The translations under genes were made by a program, and so were the position numbers. From assembly GCA_946807835.1 (NCBI GenBank), contig OX327697.1:22826001-22890000 (forward strand): 64,000 bases of DNA. Reading direction: 5' to 3'. The DNA comes from Ailanthus altissimus. Lineage: Eukaryota > Streptophyta > Magnoliopsida > Sapindales > Simaroubaceae. The notes beneath the pieces were generated by a model, which was not told the DNA's origin, searched no databases, and worked only from the letters and a program-made list of their open reading frames with translations. Of this stretch, positions 25,873 to 37,318 are shown piece after piece. Position 1 is the first letter of the stretch, and the number at the start of each line of letters is the position of its first letter.

Positions 25873-27797
25873 CTCCGATGGGGCGTCAACCCCATAGTTG
25901 GAAGCATAATCTCAAGCTCCAACTTGCCCTCAATTACATCTCTTGAAGGCGGTTCTTCCTGTATGGCAGTAGGCTTGACCTCATTGTGCTCCCCGAGCAC
26001 TTCTGCAACAACCTTCGGTATTTCATCCTTGCCCCCATTTGCCGCATCATCCACCCCCGTTGTTGAGGTTGAATGTAACCCTCCTTTGCCCCCAGCATCT
26101 ACCCTTAGTTGCATTGCGGAAAGGACCTTGGCATTTGGCTTGGATCGCCCACCCTTGGGCATGTCTACCGTTGGTATCATTCGAGGCCCTCCTTCCAAAA
26201 TACACATATAGTTGTGTTGAGGAAGTAACACCACATTGTACTGCCGTAAGAACTCCATACCTAGCACCACATCAAAATCATCGAGAGGTGCTACCGAGAA
26301 TTTTACCTCACCGTGCCATTTGCCAATGTAAATTTCAGCTCCACGAACCACCCCATCTAGCGGCTTGGCTCTTGCATTCACGGACTTGAGGTATCCCTCT
26401 CCTTTCTCTACATAAAGGCCCAAGCGTTCCGCTTCCGCACGCTTAATGAAGTTGTGCGTAGCCCCCGTATCAACTAATACTTGAGTCTTGATGCAATTGA
26501 CATAGGCTTCAATGTACATGAGCGCCGTCCCCGTTGGCGCATCGGCACGCTGCTTGGCTTTGAGGGAATTGACCAGCTGCATACAACCCATACGGCTCTG
26601 TTCGCCCCCGTATTGTGCCTTATACATTGCATTGAAAGCCTTCTTTTTCGGACAGTCCTTCACCCAATGATCCCCATCGCAGAGAAAACAGTTAGACTTC
26701 GGACCATTACCTCTATGGCCGTTGCGTTTCTGTTCCTTCCACTTGGGCGGTTTTCCTTTTTCCTCCTTACTCTCCGGAGGTTGAGACTCCTTGGCTTCCC
26801 CACCCTTACTGTGATTGGGTTTAGAATTCTTGGACTTTCCTGAATCCCCCTTGCGGTAATCCATGAGCGTCTCTGCCATTTTAAGGGCGTCGGATATATT
26901 CTGCACTCCACGCCGCTTCAACTCATTGGCTGCCCAGGATTGTAACCCGTCCAGAAAATTGAACAACAAGTCCTCCTCGGCCATGTTGCGGATTTGTAGC
27001 ATCAATAAAGAGTACTCCTCTATGTACTCCCCAATGGACTTTGTTTGTTTCAACTCCTTCAACCGCTTGCGAGCGTCATGCGCCACATTCTCCGGATAGA
27101 ATTGGTGTTTTAACTCCCGTTGCAATTCTTCCCATGTGTCTATGGTGAAGGTACCCTTGCGAATCTCCTCGCTTTTCCTACGCCACCACAGAATTGCATG
27201 ATCGGAAAGGTATAAAGTTGCGATACTTACCTTGTGTTCGTCCCGCACGCCCATAGCGCCGAAATACCTCTCCATTTGCCAAAAGAAGTTGTCAAGCTCA
27301 TTGGCATCCCGTCTGCCGCTAAACTCCTTCGGTTTAGGGGCCTCGACCCTTGGTGCAACCACCGCAGTTTGAGTAGCTACGCCATTAGCGACCGCTCGCT
27401 TACACAACACCACATCCTCCTTGACATCTTCAAACCCCTTTCGTAGCTCTTCTACTTGGGCTTGAACTTTATCCATGGTGTTGTAAACCTTCTCCTGAAA
27501 AGCCTTGATCCAATCCCGTTGCTTGACAGCATGCTCGTCAATGGAGCTTTCGATGAGGGAGCGCAGCTCGTCCCCTTGAGTATCGAGGCCTACCTCGACA
27601 TTTTGGACTTGCTCCTCCAACTCCCCAAGGCGGTCCGTCACCTTGCTCACAGCACCACCGAGCTTCATAACTATGTCCCCTAGATCATGATTTGGATCAA
27701 CGAACTTTTCTGGCGAAATACTCTCATGTCTCCTAGTTTTGGGGTCTCTACCCTTCCCTTCAGTAACCTTGGATGAACCAGCAATTTCCTTCACCAT
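25725..27797 (-). CDS. Gypsy-B gag-protease open frame
   Basis: Long intact frame; I take ATG 27797 (MVKEIAGSSKVTEGKGRD) rather than the GTG nearer the LTR. It has a charged, heptad-like N-terminal region, then the Retrotrans_gag core (LYLSDHAILWWRRKSEEI, HQFYPENVAHDARKRLKELK, SIGEYIEEYSLLMLQI). A CCHC knuckle follows, CFLCDGDHWVKDC, and an aspartic protease with LVDTGATHNF and the VVLGMEFL block. The capsid and protease parts look undamaged, so this copy could still supply Gag while depending on another element for RT and integrase. The last 40 or so codons are out of frame relative to RT. Confidence 0.85.
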   Translation of the reverse strand: MVKEIAGSSKVTEGKGRDPKTRRHESISPEKFVDPNHDLGDIVMKLGGAVSKVTDRLGELEEQVQNVEVGLDTQGDELRSLIESSIDEHAVKQRDWIKAFQEKVYNTMDKVQAQVEELRKGFEDVKEDVVLCKRAVANGVATQTAVVAPRVEAPKPKEFSGRRDANELDNFFWQMERYFGAMGVRDEHKVSIATLYLSDHAILWWRRKSEEIRKGTFTIDTWEELQRELKHQFYPENVAHDARKRLKELKQTKSIGEYIEEYSLLMLQIRNMAEEDLLFNFLDGLQSWAANELKRRGVQNISDALKMAETLMDYRKGDSGKSKNSKPNHSKGGEAKESQPPESKEEKGKPPKWKEQKRNGHRGNGPKSNCFLCDGDHWVKDCPKKKAFNAMYKAQYGGEQSRMGCMQLVNSLKAKQRADAPTGTALMYIEAYVNCIKTQVLVDTGATHNFIKRAEAERLGLYVEKGEGYLKSVNARAKPLDGVVRGAEIYIGKWHGEVKFSVAPLDDFDVVLGMEFLRQYNVVLLPQHNYMCILEGGPRMIPTVDMPKGGRSKPNAKVLSAMQLRVDAGGKGGLHSTSTTGVDDAANGGKDEIPKVVAEVLGEHNEVKPTAIQEEPPSRDVIEGKLELEIMLPTMGLTPHRRWESCRGSSRSCWMRVSSKSPRCHMMCSFSTRNGSKTSSGVSSIARGTW

Positions 27798-27824
27798 CTT
27801 CTTTGAACCCGCTCTGATACCACT

Positions 27825-28354
27825 TGTCACGACCCGATTTCTCGAAACCGTACGGCCTTAGACACTTGCTAGTGCTAAGCAGCCTACAAGACCCCAATAA
27901 CCAAAGAAAGAGATGAAGAAGAAGCACACCAAGTGTTTGAGAGAATGCTCTCGTATTTTATTACTAAAGAGAGATTACAAAGCTATAGAACTACAAGCTA
28001 TGAGTATTTCTACAATTTGGAGGATGGTTTCTCAAATGAGAACACCACCTATTTATAGCTAAAGCTATATACAATGGACGGTTAGGATTAACTCTAATCC
28101 AATGGTCCAAATTTAAAGATGAGAATATGCTAAGGAATATTTCAAAGATGCCAACTACCAAAAAAATATCTCATAGAATATGCCTTTTCTAGAAAACTTC
28201 CCCACCTACCCCATGCAAGTGGTTTTAACCCAAATTCATAAAGCCTTCTAGAAGCTCTAGCCCATTTAACCCAAAATAGACTAAGTTCTCCCTTAATGAT
28301 CCTGTCGCACGCCAAATACTCGAATAATTACTTAAGAATATTTAGGGCGTGACA
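27825..28354 (-). repeat. Gypsy-B 5' LTR (530 bp)
   Basis: Promoter-side LTR for the minus-strand element; begins (plus strand) TGTCACGACCCG and ends GGGCGTGACA. Its transcription would run toward the remaining ADSS exons, on the same strand. Confidence 0.92.
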
Positions 28355-28385
28355 CATGGTTGAGCTTCAAGGAGGAAAGGTTCAT

Positions 28386-28883
28386 GCTGCGCGTGAAATA
28401 TCCGAGTGGAACCGAGTAACAAGTAGAAGTAAGCAAGCCAGCGAGAGAAAGTGGAGTGTTTACTGGGTAATGATAAAGTTACGGAGTGAAGGATGCAATA
28501 GAGTGAAGGAGGGTTTATGGCATTGAGCTATTGGGTGCACGCAAACCATGTGAAATTTCAGGGGGGCGGATTTTGATTGTTTTTGTGACAGCCTTAGATT
28601 GTAACATGGTTGGAAAAATGGTAATGGCATGATTTTATTATATTAAAAAAACAAATATAATTTTATTATATTGAGTAAATATTTTAAACTAAAAATTCCA
28701 TTTGATTTCCTTATATGATAAGAACACAATGGTTACCTTGTGCCATTAACAAAATTCTAGAATAATTTAATTTTAATTATAATAAATAACTTTTAAATTG
28801 TATTTACGCTTGTGACCTTATAATAAAAAGTTTGCATTGCAATATTCATTTTCACGAAGAGAAGTTTGGTTGCCAACTAATTA
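28386..28883. other. ADSS 5' flank
   Basis: Presumed former ADSS promoter/5' UTR. No coding region or clear repeat is seen; the right part is AT-rich and ends in the AACTAATTA target copy of the neighbouring MULE (28875-28883). Confidence 0.4.
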
Positions 28884-29857
28884 GGATTAAGGATAATTTT
28901 ATCTTAATTTTTTTAGTTAATTAATAATTTTACTTCAATTAAATTTAAAATACTTAATTTTTATTATAATATGTTAATTTTTACTGTTAACTTTAATAGT
29001 AAAATGATAAAAATATAATTAATTATAATAATAAATTACACTTTATACATGTGACATAATATTATCTATTTATTACTTTTTTGAACACGTGATTTTATTT
29101 CACCTATTAATTTAATTTAATATATTTTTTTAAAATGAATTTTAATAATACGATACATGTCATAATATGATTAGTTATTTTTAAACACGTATAATCATGT
29201 AATTGGTTTATTTTCTAAAATAATTTGTAAATAAATTAAATTATACAAAAAAAATTAAAAACTGGCACTATTGCCGTAAAATGGTAGCCAACCGCATTTT
29301 TCAGCGACACGCTAATCATAAAAATTATTAAATTTATATTATTAGACTCTATTTTTCTTAATTTACATAATTGTGAGATTATTTTTGACAAAAAAAATTA
29401 AAAAAATTGCCTAAAAAGCTTATCGCCGCCCCTCTTCACCTTTTTGGCCATTTTCTATTTTTTTGTCAAAATTATCCTACCACTATATAGATAAAAAAAA
29501 TAAAGTCTAATAATATAAATTTTAATTTTTTTTAACTAGCTAGCCGGTTGTTATTTTTCGGCGACAATGTCAAATTTTATTTTATTTTATTTTATTTTAT
29601 TAAAAATATAACAATTACACGATGACACGTATTATTTGTAACAAATCATATTATGACACGTGTTCATTCACATAAATTTTCACGTTTTTGCATGTCTATT
29701 ATTATTAGGGAAAAAATAACAAAAGTATACTAAAAATAAAATTTTCATTTAAATAAATGATAAAAATAACGGATTATAACAAAATTAAATATTTTAAATT
29801 TAATTAAAATAAAATTATTAATTAACTAAAATATTTAAATAAAATTATCCGTATCCC
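28884..29857. mobile_element. 974-bp palindromic Mutator-like (MULE) foldback element
   Basis: Flanked by a perfect 9-bp duplication AACTAATTA (28875-28883 and 29858-29866), the size typical of Mutator insertions. Termini GGATTAAGGATAATTTTAT (left) and GGGATACGGATAATTTTAT (right, reverse-complemented) open inverted repeats that I can follow almost to the centre near 29410-29460. Internal matching pairs include TTTAGTTAATTAATAATTTTA, the CATAATATGATT blocks, and ATTTATATTATTAGACT at 29327 and 29497. No coding sequence is present, so it is non-autonomous. Confidence 0.85.
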
Positions 29858-29866
29858 AACTAATTA

Positions 29867-31373
29867 TAAGAGTCTTGCAACAGACCTTTTTCAAATTTTA
29901 CGAAGAGGGTTTGATTTTTGACAATATCAATATTAAAAAATATATATAAATAAATAACTTCTAGATCTTGCTTTAATGTTTTTAGACCAAGCAGTAACAA
30001 TAGAACCTTCTTCAACACACTAAATTTATATATAAAAAAATTAAAACATATCAATTTATAGTCTTAGGCATAACCTGATACTAACCACAATTTTTAAATA
30101 AAGTTGAGATACCCAAGATGAATCTCCATCTCATCCTTTTTTTTTTAATTTTAAATCATATGAATCTAAAGATTATGGAGCTACAAAAAAATAATTTTAG
30201 TAAAACAATAATATTTTTTAATGAAGTGAAAAAATATTTTAGTGAAATATTTTTTAAAAAGTAAGATTATATATAATATTTAAAATAAAACGCTGAAACA
30301 GAAAATACTAAATCAGCTCTGGCTAATAAAATGTAGAAATAAATTTGGTCGATTATATATTATATTTATAAATATGTTTTTTTTTTTAAAAAAAAACCTT
30401 CGATGGGTACTTTCCTTTAGACAACGTACCATATATAAAAAGAAACATACTATTAATAGAAAGAATTTTAAGAATTCAAATTTCAAGAAGGCTGAAAGAG
30501 GAATATTAATATGAAGAGATTTAATATTTAATTAACACCTATAGAAAAAGACTATGATTACTAGGTTTTGTTTTTTTTTTTTGAAAAAACCTGATTATCA
30601 GATTTATTAAAATAACTAAATAATAACTACTAAATTGTATGGATACAAAATCGATCCTAAAATAAAAATCTTCTCAATTTTACAAAAGTCAAAGCTAGCG
30701 GTCACCGTCCCTTTACCAAATATTTGGTGAGAGGCTTTAACCTTCTCTCCAATGGACACATTTACTCATTTTTTTATTTATTTTTTATTTTTTTGTTTTT
30801 CTTATTTTTTTTTTTATTTTTAAATATTTTATGTCGTTTTTTTCATTTCTTTGACGGGTTCTCTCTAGATTCGATGTCCAACTTGAGCAAACTACAGTAG
30901 AAACCCGTGGCTCGACTGAGATCAATGTCGTCCTTCGTCGAAGAGCTCAAATGATACTGTGCCTTCATCGAGATCCTTTGACACTGTGCTTCGTTGGCCT
31001 TCGAAGGCTCATCAGCACTAGCCAATCTTTGCTGAGATCGATTAATGCTATAACCGCTAATCCTTTCATTAGACACCGTGGCTCTTTCTCTTCTTCAGCC
31101 AGTTTCAGGAGCTCGCTGCTTTTGCAACCACCAATGGTTAAGTGCCTCTGTTTTTTGAACATTCTACTCACCGTAGTTGATCGTCTAGCCTTTTTCTAGT
31201 GGTCAACAACCTCTGGTGGCTCCCTCGTCTGCCATACCACCATCCGGGCATAGAGCCCCATGGCCTTCCTGAATTGTAATTTGTTGTGAGTTGATCTGTA
31301 ATATGAGATACATGGTCTAAATGATGTAAAAGAGTTTATTATTATAGTCGGTACTATAAATTTGTGGCAATGT
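29867..31373. other. AT-rich spacer with one unexplained open frame
   Basis: Mostly low-complexity AT-rich DNA with long T runs (for example 30570 and 30765-30840). From 30850 to about 31270 the composition becomes clearly less AT-biased and holds the open frame listed separately. Confidence 0.4.
30951..31199 (+). other. Unrecognised ORF resembling an organelle presequence
   Basis: ATG-initiated 82-codon frame with RRLISTSQSLLRSINAITAN and RHRGSFSSSASFRSSLL, rich in Arg and Ser and nearly free of acidic residues, as in mitochondrial presequences. It sits in an island richer in GC than its surroundings. No downstream exon was found before Copia-C, 170 bp away. It could be the first exon of a truncated gene, or chance. 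I do not recognise the protein. Confidence 0.25.
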
Positions 31374-31927
31374 TGTTGAAAATTGACTTATATGTTAAAT
31401 TGAATTAATCCCACATTGGTGGGAGATAGCATGAGGTGGTTTGGTTAGGCCTATATAAAACAAAGCATTCTTTGATATTAAAAGTACCTTTGAAATAATT
31501 CTTTTATCCCCTTATAGATCTCTTTATGAGAACCTCAGAATTCAAAAGCTTTACATTTAAGCGCTTGAAAGTTGTAAATTTTTTAATTTTTTCCTTTATT
31601 TTTTGGTATTTGTAATAATACCATATTGTTTGGGTAATTACAGTATTGACCTTACTATTTGAGTATTTATAGTTTGACATAATAGTTTGAGAATTTGTAT
31701 TGTAACCCAAAAATTTTGTAATTTCTCTTAAAGATAGTAGATTTGTTTTAGCGGCGTCTGAGGACGTAAGTAACATTACCGAATTTCGTTAAACTTGGTG
31801 TTCTTTTCTTTTTGCATATTGTGTTGGATGGTTGGTTGTCTCGTTGTGGTATTGCTAGCATTATTGATTGTCCGCATAACAATTGGTAATAATGATAATT
31901 GTTGTTTGAACGTTTCTTGGCGCAACA
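31374..31927 (+). repeat. Copia-C left LTR (554 bp)
   Basis: Starts TGTTGAAAATTGACTTATATG; contains the promoter-like TAGGCCTATATAAAAC near 31445; ends TTGGCGCAACA. Confidence 0.88.
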
Positions 31928-32129
31928 AGTGGTATCAAAGCCCCAGGTTTAGGATATTGAATGGCTATTTTCTGTTGAGCACTTACTACTATTATGGGTT
32001 GGTGAATTTTGAATTGCTAATTGTTGGATATAATTATTTGGTGGAGCTTGGTTATTTGTGATATTGTGTATCGAGCTCATTTGTGCGAGGTAGTTATAAC
32101 ATCATCATCTACATCGATGAGGATAGTGA

Positions 32130-35100
32130 GTGTCTAGTGCAAAAATAGATGTGAAAAATTTTGATTGCCGAAATAATTTCAGCTTATGGCAGAGTGAGGT
32201 GTTGGACGGATTGTGTCAGCAAGACTTGGATATAGTTCTGGAAGAAACAAAACCAGAAGATATCAAGGAGACTGACTGGAACGGGCTTAACATAAAAGCT
32301 TGTGAGTTGATTCGTTCTTGTCTGTATAGAGAGCAGAAGCATCCATTCATTAGAGAAAAGTCTGCCAATGCATTGTGGAAGGCCTTGGAGAACAAATATA
32401 TGAAGAAAAGCAATGAGAACCGACTGTATCTATTAAAGAGATTGTTTCATCTTCAGTTGAGACAAGGTACGAGTATCAGTTCTTATATTGATGAATTTAA
32501 TAAGTTAATTATTGATTTATTAAATTTAGAGAAAACCTTTAAAGATGAAATAAAGGCTATATTGTTGATTGGTTTTCTTTCGGATGAATTAGATCATTTA
32601 TGTATTACTCTCATCCATGAAAATGATAAATTGTCATTTGAAGAAGTTTGTTCTTCTTTGACAAACTATGAAATCTGTAGAAAGGATCAGAGAGAACATA
32701 GAGATGAGTCAGTATAAGCATTGATAGCGAGAGGGCATAGCCAGAGTAGAAAACCAGAAAAAAATAAGAAAATCTAAGTCGAGGGGTAGAATAGAAAAAG
32801 ATAAATGTGCTTTTTATCGGGAGAAATGGCATTGAAAGAAAGACTGTCCGAGGTTGAAAAAGAAAAAAAGATATGTCTGTTTCTGATGCATATGTTGTTG
32901 AGAGTGAAAGTGATTATATTTTGTCAGATTTTTGTTTAAGTGGTCATTCATCCACGTCTCATTCTGATGAAATTATGGATTCGAGTTGTACTTATCATAT
33001 GTGTCCACATCGAAAATGGTTCTTTAATTTTGAAGAGCTTAATGGTGAAGTTGTGTATATGGGCAATAATGATAGTTGTTATACTGTTGGGATATGTTCA
33101 ATCCGGTTGAAAAATGATGATGGATTAACTAGAGTTCTGACAAAAGTTTAATATATACCGAAGTTGATGAAGAATCTCATCTCTTTGGGAGCCTTGGAAT
33201 TTAAAGGTTGTACTGTATCTATACGAGATGGAATTCTGAGGGTCACTTTAGGCGCTCTTGTGACATTGAAATGCACTAGGAGGAACAACTTGTATTACTA
33301 CAATGATAGTACAGTGATTGAATCAGCGGCCATGGTTTCTGATAATGATGTAGATTCAGAGATCACTAGATTATGGCATATGCGGTTGGGGCATGCAGGT
33401 GAAAAAGCCTTATTCAGTTTAGTGAAAAGAGGCTTATTGAAAGGTACGAAGACTTGCAAGCTAGACTTTTGTGAGCATTGTGTTCTGGGAAAACAGAAGA
33501 AAGTGAAGTTTGGCACCGCTATTCATAATGCCGAGGGTATTCTTAATTATGTTCACTCAGATGTATTGAGACCTTCTCAGACTACATCCATGAGAGGTTT
33601 GCGTTACTATGTTATTTTTGTTGATGACTTTTCTAGAAGAACTTGCATGTATGTTTTGAAATCTAAAGATGATGTACTTAACACTTTCCTTAAATGAAAA
33701 AAGATGGTTGAGACATAAACAGGCAGGAAAATCAGGCATCTCAGAACAGACAATGGTGGTGAGTATTACAATGATCAATTCTTGAAATTATGTCAAGATG
33801 AGGGCATTGTGCATCATTTTACTGTGAGAGGTACACCACAGCAGAATGAGGTGGCAGAACGCATGTACCGGACATTGTTGGAGAAAGTTTGGTGTATGTT
33901 GTCTAATGCGGGATTGGGTAAAGAATCGAAACTAGATTCAAGAGCTAAGAAAGCAATTTTCTTAAGATTTTCTTCAGGAGTGAAAGGATATCGCCTTTGG
34001 TGTCCGAGTTCGAAGAATATTGTATCCAGTAGAGATGTAGCATTTGATGAGTCTTCTATGTTGAAGAAATCAGAAAACTAGACAACAGTAAATAGTACTC
34101 CACAACAGGTGGAGCGTACTCAGCAGCAGGTCGAGTTAGAAACAACTACATTGAACCCGGTTAAATCTGTAGAGACATAATGGTACTTATATGACAGAGG
34201 TGGTTTTAGGAGATGATGAAAAAAGTTATACTCATAAATCTTAATAGCAACATGAAACTATTACAATAAATAGACCAAGATGTGAGATTCAGAGACCTGC
34301 TCAATTTGTTGATATGGTGGCCTATGCATTTCCAGTTATAAATGATGATGTTCCTTCCACTTATAAAGAGGCAGTCAGCTATTCTGAAGTTGATCAGTGG
34401 AAGACAACTATAGAGGAAGAGATGCAGTCTCTTCAAAAGAATAAAACTTGGGAGCTAGCTTAATTACCAAAGGGTAAGAAGGCAATTAGGTGCAAATGGG
34501 TATATGCAAAGAAAAATGAATTTCCTGACAAGAAAGATGTCTGCTACAAGGCAAGGTTGGTGGCTAAAGGATATGCACAGAGGGAAGGAATTAACTACAA
34601 TGAGGTATTTTCTCTAGTTGTGAAATATTCTTCCATTAGAATTTTATTGGTCTTTGTAGCTCAGTTAAATATGGAACTAGTTCAACTCGATGTAAAAACT
34701 GCATTTTTACATGGTGACTTGGAAGAGGAAATCTATATGACTCAGCCAGAGGGATTTAAAGTTGCTAGTAAGGAAAAATTAGTTTACAAACTGAAAAGAT
34801 CGCTTTATGGTTTGAAACAATCACCGAGGCAGTGGTATCAGCGATTTGATCAATTTATGATGGGTCAGAGGTACACAAGAAGAAAATTTGATCATTGTGT
34901 ATATTTTCAAAAGCTACATGATGGTTCTTTCATTTATCTACTCTTTTATGTCGATGACATATTGATAGCTTCAACGAATGTTGAAGAAATTAGAAAATTG
35001 AAGACTTAGTTAAACCGAGAGTTTGAGATGAAAGATTTGGGTGAAGCTAGAAAGATACTAGGCATGGAGATTAGTAGGGATGGAGAAGGAGGCAAAATTT

Positions 35101-35924
35101 GTTTGACTCAGAAGTAATATCTGAAGAAGGTATTACAGCGTTTTGGCATTTCAGAGGAGTCAAAACCTGTAAGTACCCTACTTGCTCCTCATATGAAGAT
35201 TAATGCATCTTTATCTCTTAGTTCAGATGAGGAACGAGAGTATATGTCTCGAGTTCCATATGCTAATGCAATTGGTAGCCTGATGTATGCTATAGTGTGT
35301 ACGAGACCTGACATTTCACATGCAGTTTGAGTGGTGAGCAGATATATGCATGATCCTGGTAAAGGATATTGGCAGACTGTGAAATGGATTCTATGGTATT
35401 TACTGAAGACCATAAATGTTGGCTTAGTCTTTGAGAGAGATGATACATGTGATTAATGTGCTATTGGTTATGTTAATTCTGATTATACTGGTGATTTGGA
35501 TAAACTTCAGTCAACAACTGATTATATGTTTACTCTTGCGAGAGCACCTGTGAGTTGAAAGTTTACTTTATAGTCTACAGTTGCTTTGTCTACTACAGAG
35601 GCAGAGTACATGGCAGTTATAGAGGCTGTGAAGAAAGCTATTTGGTTATAGGGATTGCTGGATGAGTTGGGAATTGGTCAGAAGAATATTCATGTTTATT
35701 CTAACAGTCAAAGTGCTATTCATTTAGCGAAAAATCCAGTATACCATGTTCAAACGAAGCATATTGATGTTCGGTATCATTTTGTGTGGGAGATCATTAG
35801 TGAAAGAAAAATCTTACTTCAGATGATTAGGACTGCCGAGAATCCTGCAAATATGTTGACTAAAGTGGTGACAGCGATCAAGTTCAATCATTATTTGGAC
35901 TTGATCAATATAGTTCAAGTTTGA
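32130..35924 (+). pseudogene. Copia-C gag-pol remnants
   Basis: Gag (32130-32717) begins with SSAKIDVKNFDCRNNFSLWQ after a GTG where a start ATG would be expected. The CCHC region near 32810 is interrupted by a stop. Protease DSSCTYHM (33000) has lost the DSG of the active site (DSS). GAG-pre-integrase is LWHMRLGHAGE with CEHCVLGKQ; integrase shows HSDVL, RTDNGGEY and NEVAERMYR. About 65 residues normally following that Glu are missing (NAGLGKE joins KLDSRAKKAIFL). RT pieces include QLDVKTAFLHG and LLFYVDDILIAS; RNase H pieces include LSTTEAEYMA and YSNSQSAIHLAKNP. More than ten stops or shifts are visible across the pieces. Confidence 0.88.
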
Positions 35925-36026
35925 TAACGCTATTGAGCGCAAATTTAGAGGCGCAAATTTGGATAGAGAAGTTTTTGAAAAAATGAAGCTTTGTGGAGGA
36001 TTGACATATTTGCCAATGTGGAGATT

Positions 36027-36578
36027 TGTTGGGCTTATATGTCAAATTGAGTCAATCCCACATTGGTGAAAAATGGCACGAGGGTGGTTTGGTTAGGCCT
36101 ATATAAGACAAAACCTTCCTTGATATTAAGTGTACTTTTAGAATAATTTTTTTCTCCCGATCTATTTGTAGAATCTCTTTATGAGAACCTCATAGTTCAA
36201 AGATTTTGCATTTAAACCCCTAAAAGTTATAAGATTTCAAAAATTTTCTTTATTTTTGGGTATTTGTAGTAATACCCTATTATTTGAATAATTACAGTAT
36301 TGACCACACTATTTAAGTATTTACAGTTTGACCCAATAGTTTGAGAATTTGTATTGTGGCCCAACTTTGTAATTTTTTTTGAAGATAATAAATTTGTTCT
36401 AGCGGCGCCTGAGGACGTAGGTAATACTACCGAACCTTGTTAAACTTTGTGTTCTTTTCTTTTTGCATTTTGTGTTAGATGATTGATTGTCTCGTTGTAG
36501 TATTACTAGTATTATTGATTGTCTACATAACAATTAGTAATAATACTAATTATTGTTTGAACGCTTCTTAACACAACA
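36027..36578 (+). repeat. Copia-C right LTR (552 bp)
   Basis: Starts TGTTGGGCTTATATGTCAAA after the purine-rich GTGGAGAT; ends TTAACACAACA. Confidence 0.88.
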
Positions 36579-37318
36579 AATATTTTGCGCCATTCCTCGT
36601 ATATGAGGATAGTTTGTCTTCCTACGTAAAGATAGGAATCTTAATAAAAGCAAAAAATCTCAATTGTGAAATAAGTTTTTGTAATGGAGTTACATGTTTC
36701 TTTTTTTAAAAGATTTGTAGTTCGGACGTTTTTCAGAGATATTTATGTAGTCTTTTGATAATCAATCTCATTTTATATTAGAAGCTCTAAGATATAATAT
36801 GCATAATTTCGTTTAATTATATTACATCTATTGATAATTTTAAAAAAAAGTGTAGAGTTTATTACTTTATTATTTTAAAAAATATATAAAAAAAGAATTG
36901 ATTTCGCCAATAATGTATCTGACAACACAAAATATAAAGTTGAAAAAGAAGTGGAAGAAATACTTGAGCAATCTGATTTTAAATCAATTTGGAAGTATAC
37001 ACCACTTTATAGTTTCAGTTTCCATCTTAACAAACGAGGTTTTTTACAAATTATGAATAGAATAAATAATAATTGCACACTTTTTCCTCCTATAGCTATG
37101 GTTAAAGAATTGGCTATAAATTGGTAAATTTAACAAAGATGTTGGTTTCATTGGTGATATGCAACTAGATGGTGCTCTCGTTTCACGCTGTGCATTAATA
37201 ATCATCAAGTCCACAAATTCCATAATCTCAAGCAAGTAGATGAATTTATCAGTTTCTTCTCACCTCTTAAGCCCTTCAGACATATCTTTGGATCAGTTTC
37301 GTATGACATTATAGCTCT
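36579..37318. other. ExAD 3' flank
   Basis: AT-rich sequence between Copia-C and the ExAD stop codon; the right part should hold the ExAD 3' UTR. Nothing else recognised. Confidence 0.45.

Larger units (their letters stand above)
24768..28354 (-). mobile_element. Gypsy-B: non-autonomous Ty3/gypsy chromovirus derivative (3,587 bp)
   Basis: Flanked by two 530-bp LTRs (24768-25297 and 27825-28354), each TGTCA...TGACA, and by a 4-bp duplication CATG (24764-24767 and 28355-28358). Orientation is minus: the primer-binding site complement GCTCTGATACCA (27811-27822) adjoins the right-hand LTR, and a G-rich polypurine tract (TTGGTGGGGGAGAA) adjoins the left-hand one. The interior keeps gag and protease, then jumps from the first residues of RT to the integrase C-terminus and a decayed chromodomain; most of RT, all RNase H and the DDE core are gone. 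Inserted in ADSS exon 1. Confidence 0.93.
21764..28385 (-). pseudogene. Adenylosuccinate synthetase (purA/ADSS) locus, disrupted
   Basis: ADSS joins IMP and aspartate with GTP to make adenylosuccinate, in plastids in plants. Coding pieces: exon 1 24763-24514, with its 5' end at 28385-28359 beyond gypsy-B; exon 2 23885-23193; exon 3 22661-22350; exon 4 21934-21764. Conserved blocks remain: [80 protein letters not shown] and [15 protein letters not shown]. Damage: a 3.6-kb LTR element in the transit-peptide region; even with it removed, the frame from ATG 28385 stops (TGA) just before the PEKV segment. Substitutions fall at normally invariant sites: GNG to GIV, the Arg of the K-x2-R signature to Cys (SKVICNG), T to I in GGICIGLG, and GPGR to GSGW near the C-terminus. 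Intron 3 uses a GC donor. Best read as a young pseudogene; exons 2-4 remain open. Confidence 0.88.
31374..36578 (+). mobile_element. Copia-C degenerate LTR retrotransposon (5,205 bp)
   Basis: LTRs 31374-31927 and 36027-36578 run TGTTG...CAACA. The primer-binding site TGGTATCAAAGC (31930-31941) follows the left LTR, and flanking pentamers AATGT/AATAT form a duplication with one mismatch. The interior has copia order, protease-integrase-RT-RNase H, with many stops and frameshifts and an integrase deletion. Older than Copia-A. Confidence 0.9.

Noticed and set aside
25819..26843. Plus-strand ORFs opposite gypsy-B gag
   Set aside because: They mirror the intact minus-strand gag-protease frame, which has recognisable domains.
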